From the NCBI GenBank assembly GCA_030044345.1, contig JASHVY010000416.1, forward strand, positions 1 to 9,234: a stretch of 9,234 nucleotides of DNA, read 5' to 3'. The notes below the pieces were generated by a model that searched no databases, had not been told where the DNA came from, and saw only the letters and a program-made list of their open reading frames with translations. Positions 6,899 to 9,234 of the stretch are shown in pieces. This DNA is from Acetobacteraceae bacterium. Lineage in GTDB: Bacteria; Pseudomonadota; Alphaproteobacteria; Acetobacterales; Acetobacteraceae. Position numbers and translations under genes: made by a program. Each line of letters begins with the position of its first letter. Position 1 is the stretch's first letter.

Positions 6899-6977
6899 AA
6901 CTGAATAGGCGCCTCATCCGCACGGTGCGACCACGACCGAGATTTCGGATGAAGATAGTCCGGGAGAAGAACGTTTC

Positions 6978-8141
6978 ATGATTCTGCGTCGGGCCATCGG
7001 CCTGGTTGCAGCCGTACTCCTTTGCATCCCAATCCCTGCTGGTGCGCAATCTCCAGCGGCCGCGCCGCCAGCCGTGGGGGTCGTCACGGCCAAGATCGAG
7101 CCGGTGTACGAAACGAGCCAATATGTCGGGCGAATCCTCGCGGAGAGGATCGTGCGTCTGGTTGCACGGGTGACCGGCTTTCTGGAGCGCCGGCTGTTCC
7201 AGCAGGGGAGCGACGTTACCAAGGGGCAGCTTCTCTACGTGATCGAGCAGCCACCCTATCGGGCGGCGGTGGCGCAGCGCCAGGCAGAGGTCGCGCAGGC
7301 CGAGGCGCAGCTCTCCAACGCCATCACGAACCTCAACCGCGGGCTGCAGCTTCTGCATACCCCGGCCGGCCAACAATCGACTGTCGACAACGATCGCGCA
7401 ATTCAGCTCTCCGACGCCGCCCAGCTTGCCTCGGCGCGGGCGCAGCTCGAAACCGCGAACATCAATTTGGGCTATACGGAGATCCGAGCCCCGATCGGGG
7501 GCCGCATCGGCATCACCAACATCTCCGTCGGCAATGTCGTCGGCCCGTCCTCCGGAACGCTCGCAACAATCGTGAGCCAGGACCCGATGTATGTGGCCTT
7601 CGAATTGCCGGTGGTCGATGCTCTCCGGCTGAATGACCGCTATCGCCCCGAGGGCGGTCTTGCCGCGCTTGCCATCCATATCGTCCTGCCCGACGGCAAG
7701 CCTTACGCCTACACCGGCAAGGTCGAGTTCATGAGCAATGCCGTCTCCAGCAGCACCGACACGATCCTGGTGCGCGGGACGATCGCCAATCCACCGGTGA
7801 CGAGCCACGCTGCCCAGGGGGTGAGCAATCGTGAATTGACGGATGGGGAGTTCGTGACCGTGATTTTGCGGGGCCTGAAGCCGGAGCAGGCCGTCGTGGT
7901 GCCACGGCAGGCCGTGCTGGACGACCAGCTTGGCACCTATGTCCTGGTCGTTGACACAAACTCGGTGGTCGAGCGGCGCCCCGTGACCCTCGGCCAGACC
8001 ACCCCTGCAACTGCCGTGATCGCGAGCGGCCTTTCCGCCGGAGAGCGCATCATTACCGAAGGCATCCAGCGCGTCCGTCCCGGGCTGAAAGTGAACGCGC
8101 AGGAACTTCCGGCCCCAGACGCGCCGGCGACGCAGGACTAA
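6978..8141 (+). CDS. RND efflux periplasmic adaptor (membrane fusion protein, AcrA/MexA family)
   Basis: This is the periplasmic subunit that bridges an inner-membrane RND pump and an outer-membrane channel. The product is 387 aa, normal for the family. Residues 1-23 form a signal peptide with a hydrophobic core (AIGLVAAVLLC) and an AGA-Q cleavage site. No proper lipobox is seen, so it is probably not lipidated, unlike AcrA. A first lipoyl half (RVTGFLERRLFQQGSDVTKG) leads into a coiled-coil hairpin rich in Ala, Gln and Glu. The second lipoyl half follows (LGYTEIRAPIGGRIG), then beta-barrel sequence and a membrane-proximal part containing VVVPRQAVLDDQLGTYVLVV and ending near GLKVNAQ. The ATG at 6978 has a GGGAG ribosome site at 6962-6966. 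The pump gene starts 10 bp after the stop, so the two are one operon. The substrate cannot be read from the sequence. Confidence 0.94.
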   Translation: MILRRAIGLVAAVLLCIPIPAGAQSPAAAPPAVGVVTAKIEPVYETSQYVGRILAERIVRLVARVTGFLERRLFQQGSDVTKGQLLYVIEQPPYRAAVAQRQAEVAQAEAQLSNAITNLNRGLQLLHTPAGQQSTVDNDRAIQLSDAAQLASARAQLETANINLGYTEIRAPIGGRIGITNISVGNVVGPSSGTLATIVSQDPMYVAFELPVVDALRLNDRYRPEGGLAALAIHIVLPDGKPYAYTGKVEFMSNAVSSSTDTILVRGTIANPPVTSHAAQGVSNRELTDGEFVTVILRGLKPEQAVVVPRQAVLDDQLGTYVLVVDTNSVVERRPVTLGQTTPATAVIASGLSAGERIITEGIQRVRPGLKVNAQELPAPDAPATQD

Positions 8142-8151
8142 TCCTGACAGC

Positions 8152-9234
8152 ATGATATCCGGAATCTTCATCGACCGGCCGCGCTTCGCGGTTGTCATCG
8201 CACTGATCGTCACGCTGGGCGGGCTGCTCGCGCTTGTGCGCATTCCGGTCGCGCAGTTCCCGAACATCGTGCCCACGCGGGTGCAGGTCACGACGACATA
8301 TCCCGGCGCCTCCGCCGAAGTGATCGAGCAGACGGTGGCGCAGCCATTGGAGGAGCAGATCAACGGGGTCGAGGACGAACTCTATATGCAATCGACCAGC
8401 GGGAATGACGGCTCCTACAATTTGACCGTCAGCTTCCGGCTGGGAAGCGACCCCAATATCGACACGGTCAATGTCAACAATGCCGTGCAATCGGCGCTCT
8501 CACAGCTTCCGCAGGAGGTGCAGCAGGAAGGGCTGACGGTACGCAAGCGCAGCTCCTCGGTGCTCGCGTTCATCTTTTTCTACAGCCCGGGCGGGAAGCT
8601 CTCCCCCCTTCAGGTCAGCAACTATGTCACCATCAATGATCTCGACACGCTCGCGCGTGTTCCCGGGGTTGGCCAGGCCTTCATCTTCGGGGCCCAGAAT
8701 TACTCGATGCGGATATGGTTCAGCGCCAGCCGCCTGACCGAACTTGGCCTCACTCCTTCGGATATCATCAACGCGATCGAGTCCCAGAACGTTCAGGCCC
8801 CGGTGGGCACCATCGGCGCGCGGCCGATCGGCAAGGACCAGCAGTACGAGATGACCGTCCAGACCGAAGGGAGACTCTCCACGCCCACCGAGTTCGGCAA
8901 TATCGTGATTCGCGCCAACCCTGACGGTTCCGTGCTGCATCTCAGGGATGTTGCCCAGGTGGAGCTGGGTGCCCAGCAGTTGACCACTCAGGACGAGTTC
9001 GACGGTAATCCAGGCGTCGGCATGGGCATCTTCCTCACGCCCGGCGCCAACGCCGTGGCGACCTCGACGGCCGTGCAGAAAGCCTTGGCACAGCTCAGCC
9101 AGCGCTTTCCCCCGGGCCTCAAGGTCGCGACGGTCTATGATTCCGCAAGTTTCGTATCAGACACGATCCGCGAGGTCGCGATCACTCTCGGCGAGGCATT
9201 CCTGCTTGTCGTCCTGGTGATGTTCCTCTTCCTC
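8152..9234 (+). CDS. RND (HAE-1, AcrB-like) multidrug efflux pump, 3' end missing
   Basis: The first 361 residues of an inner-membrane proton-driven drug exporter are visible; the frame is open to the last base, and AcrB-type pumps have about 1050 residues. The N-terminus FIDRPRFAVVIALIVTLGG gives TM1 and aligns with the AcrB start. It is followed by PVAQFPNIVP, TTYPGASAEVIEQTVAQPLE and INGVEDELYMQS, all hallmarks of the porter domain. LPQEVQQEGLTV, GVGQAFIFGAQNYSMRIW and NVQAPVGTIG also match the HAE-1 group rather than the heavy-metal group. TM2 begins near residue 340 (AFLLVVLVMFLFL) where the window stops, so the TM4/TM10 proton-relay residues cannot be checked. The ATG is 10 bp past the adaptor stop. 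The nearest ribosome-site-like AGGA (8134-8137) is 14 nt away, suggesting coupling. Any outer-membrane channel gene would have to be downstream or elsewhere. Confidence 0.94.
   Translation, partial: MISGIFIDRPRFAVVIALIVTLGGLLALVRIPVAQFPNIVPTRVQVTTTYPGASAEVIEQTVAQPLEEQINGVEDELYMQSTSGNDGSYNLTVSFRLGSDPNIDTVNVNNAVQSALSQLPQEVQQEGLTVRKRSSSVLAFIFFYSPGGKLSPLQVSNYVTINDLDTLARVPGVGQAFIFGAQNYSMRIWFSASRLTELGLTPSDIINAIESQNVQAPVGTIGARPIGKDQQYEMTVQTEGRLSTPTEFGNIVIRANPDGSVLHLRDVAQVELGAQQLTTQDEFDGNPGVGMGIFLTPGANAVATSTAVQKALAQLSQRFPPGLKVATVYDSASFVSDTIREVAITLGEAFLLVVLVMFLFL

Larger units (their letters stand above)
6625..6977. promoter_or_regulatory. 353-bp divergent intergenic region
   Basis: This region separates the start of the leftward lyase/transferase operon from the start of the rightward efflux operon, so both promoters should lie here. 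I find no convincing protein gene: the one minus-strand ORF (6626-6883) has no recognisable sequence and ends against the lyase start. Part of it (about 6680-6780) is visibly less GC-rich than the flanking genes. It contains a tandem GTTTACA repeat and inverted repeats at 6755-6776, 6829-6887 and 6914-6952. An 11-bp palindrome, CGCACGGTGCG, lies at 6919-6929. No regulator gene is adjacent within the window. Confidence 0.6.

Noticed and set aside
6978..7050. Lipoprotein signal on the RND adaptor
   Set aside because: A Cys occurs at residue 16 after VLL, but the residues before it do not fit a lipobox. A normal signal peptidase site (AGA-Q) follows a few residues later.
6897..8363. A 488-codon minus-strand open frame across the adaptor and pump genes
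   Set aside because: The opposite strand carries an unmistakable RND adaptor and pump. The frame crosses the boundary between them and has no family features.
1..9234. Mobile elements, CRISPR arrays, tRNA or rRNA genes, attachment sites, toxin-antitoxin or defence genes
   Set aside because: I read through for terminal inverted repeats, spaced direct repeats, tRNA-like cloverleaf ends and transposase motifs and found none. Every large open region is explained by the seven genes listed.

Overview
The window reads as GC-rich chromosomal DNA from an alphaproteobacterium, probably of the Hyphomicrobiales/Rhodospirillales type. The order bamD-recN-ligA is a familiar alphaproteobacterial arrangement (usually downstream of ftsZ-lpxC). 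The protein signatures fit that group, and long antisense ORFs opposite the genes are what high GC produces. The species cannot be named from the sequence alone.

Layout. (1) 3-4465, + strand: the 3' part of bamD (outer-membrane protein assembly lipoprotein), then recN (SMC-like repair ATPase) 15 bp downstream, then ligA (NAD-dependent DNA ligase), which overlaps recN by an ATGA. These look co-transcribed and translationally coupled. (2) 4466-4499: a very short convergent junction with a weak hairpin. (3) 4500-6624, - strand: a two-gene operon of an HMG-CoA-lyase-family enzyme followed 10 bp later by a CaiB/BaiF (family III) CoA-transferase. Together they look like a module that activates a branched hydroxy-dicarboxylic acid to its CoA thioester and cleaves it, with 3-hydroxy-3-methylglutarate or citramalate as the main substrate candidates. 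(4) 6625-6977: a 353-bp divergent intergenic region without a convincing gene. It holds a plausible promoter for the rightward operon, a tandem GTTTACA repeat and several short inverted repeats. (5) 6978-9234, + strand: an RND efflux operon with the periplasmic adaptor gene followed 10 bp later by an AcrB-like HAE-1 inner-membrane pump gene that runs off the window.

The three blocks are functionally unrelated: envelope biogenesis with DNA repair, CoA-thioester catabolism, and drug/solvent efflux. All full-length genes are open, with their key catalytic motifs present. I saw no mobile element, CRISPR array, tRNA/rRNA gene or frameshift, and no evidence of an undescribed system. The points most worth checking are the substrate of the lyase/transferase pair, a Glu at the expected catalytic Asp position of the transferase, an atypical Q-loop in RecN, and the repeats in the divergent intergenic region.
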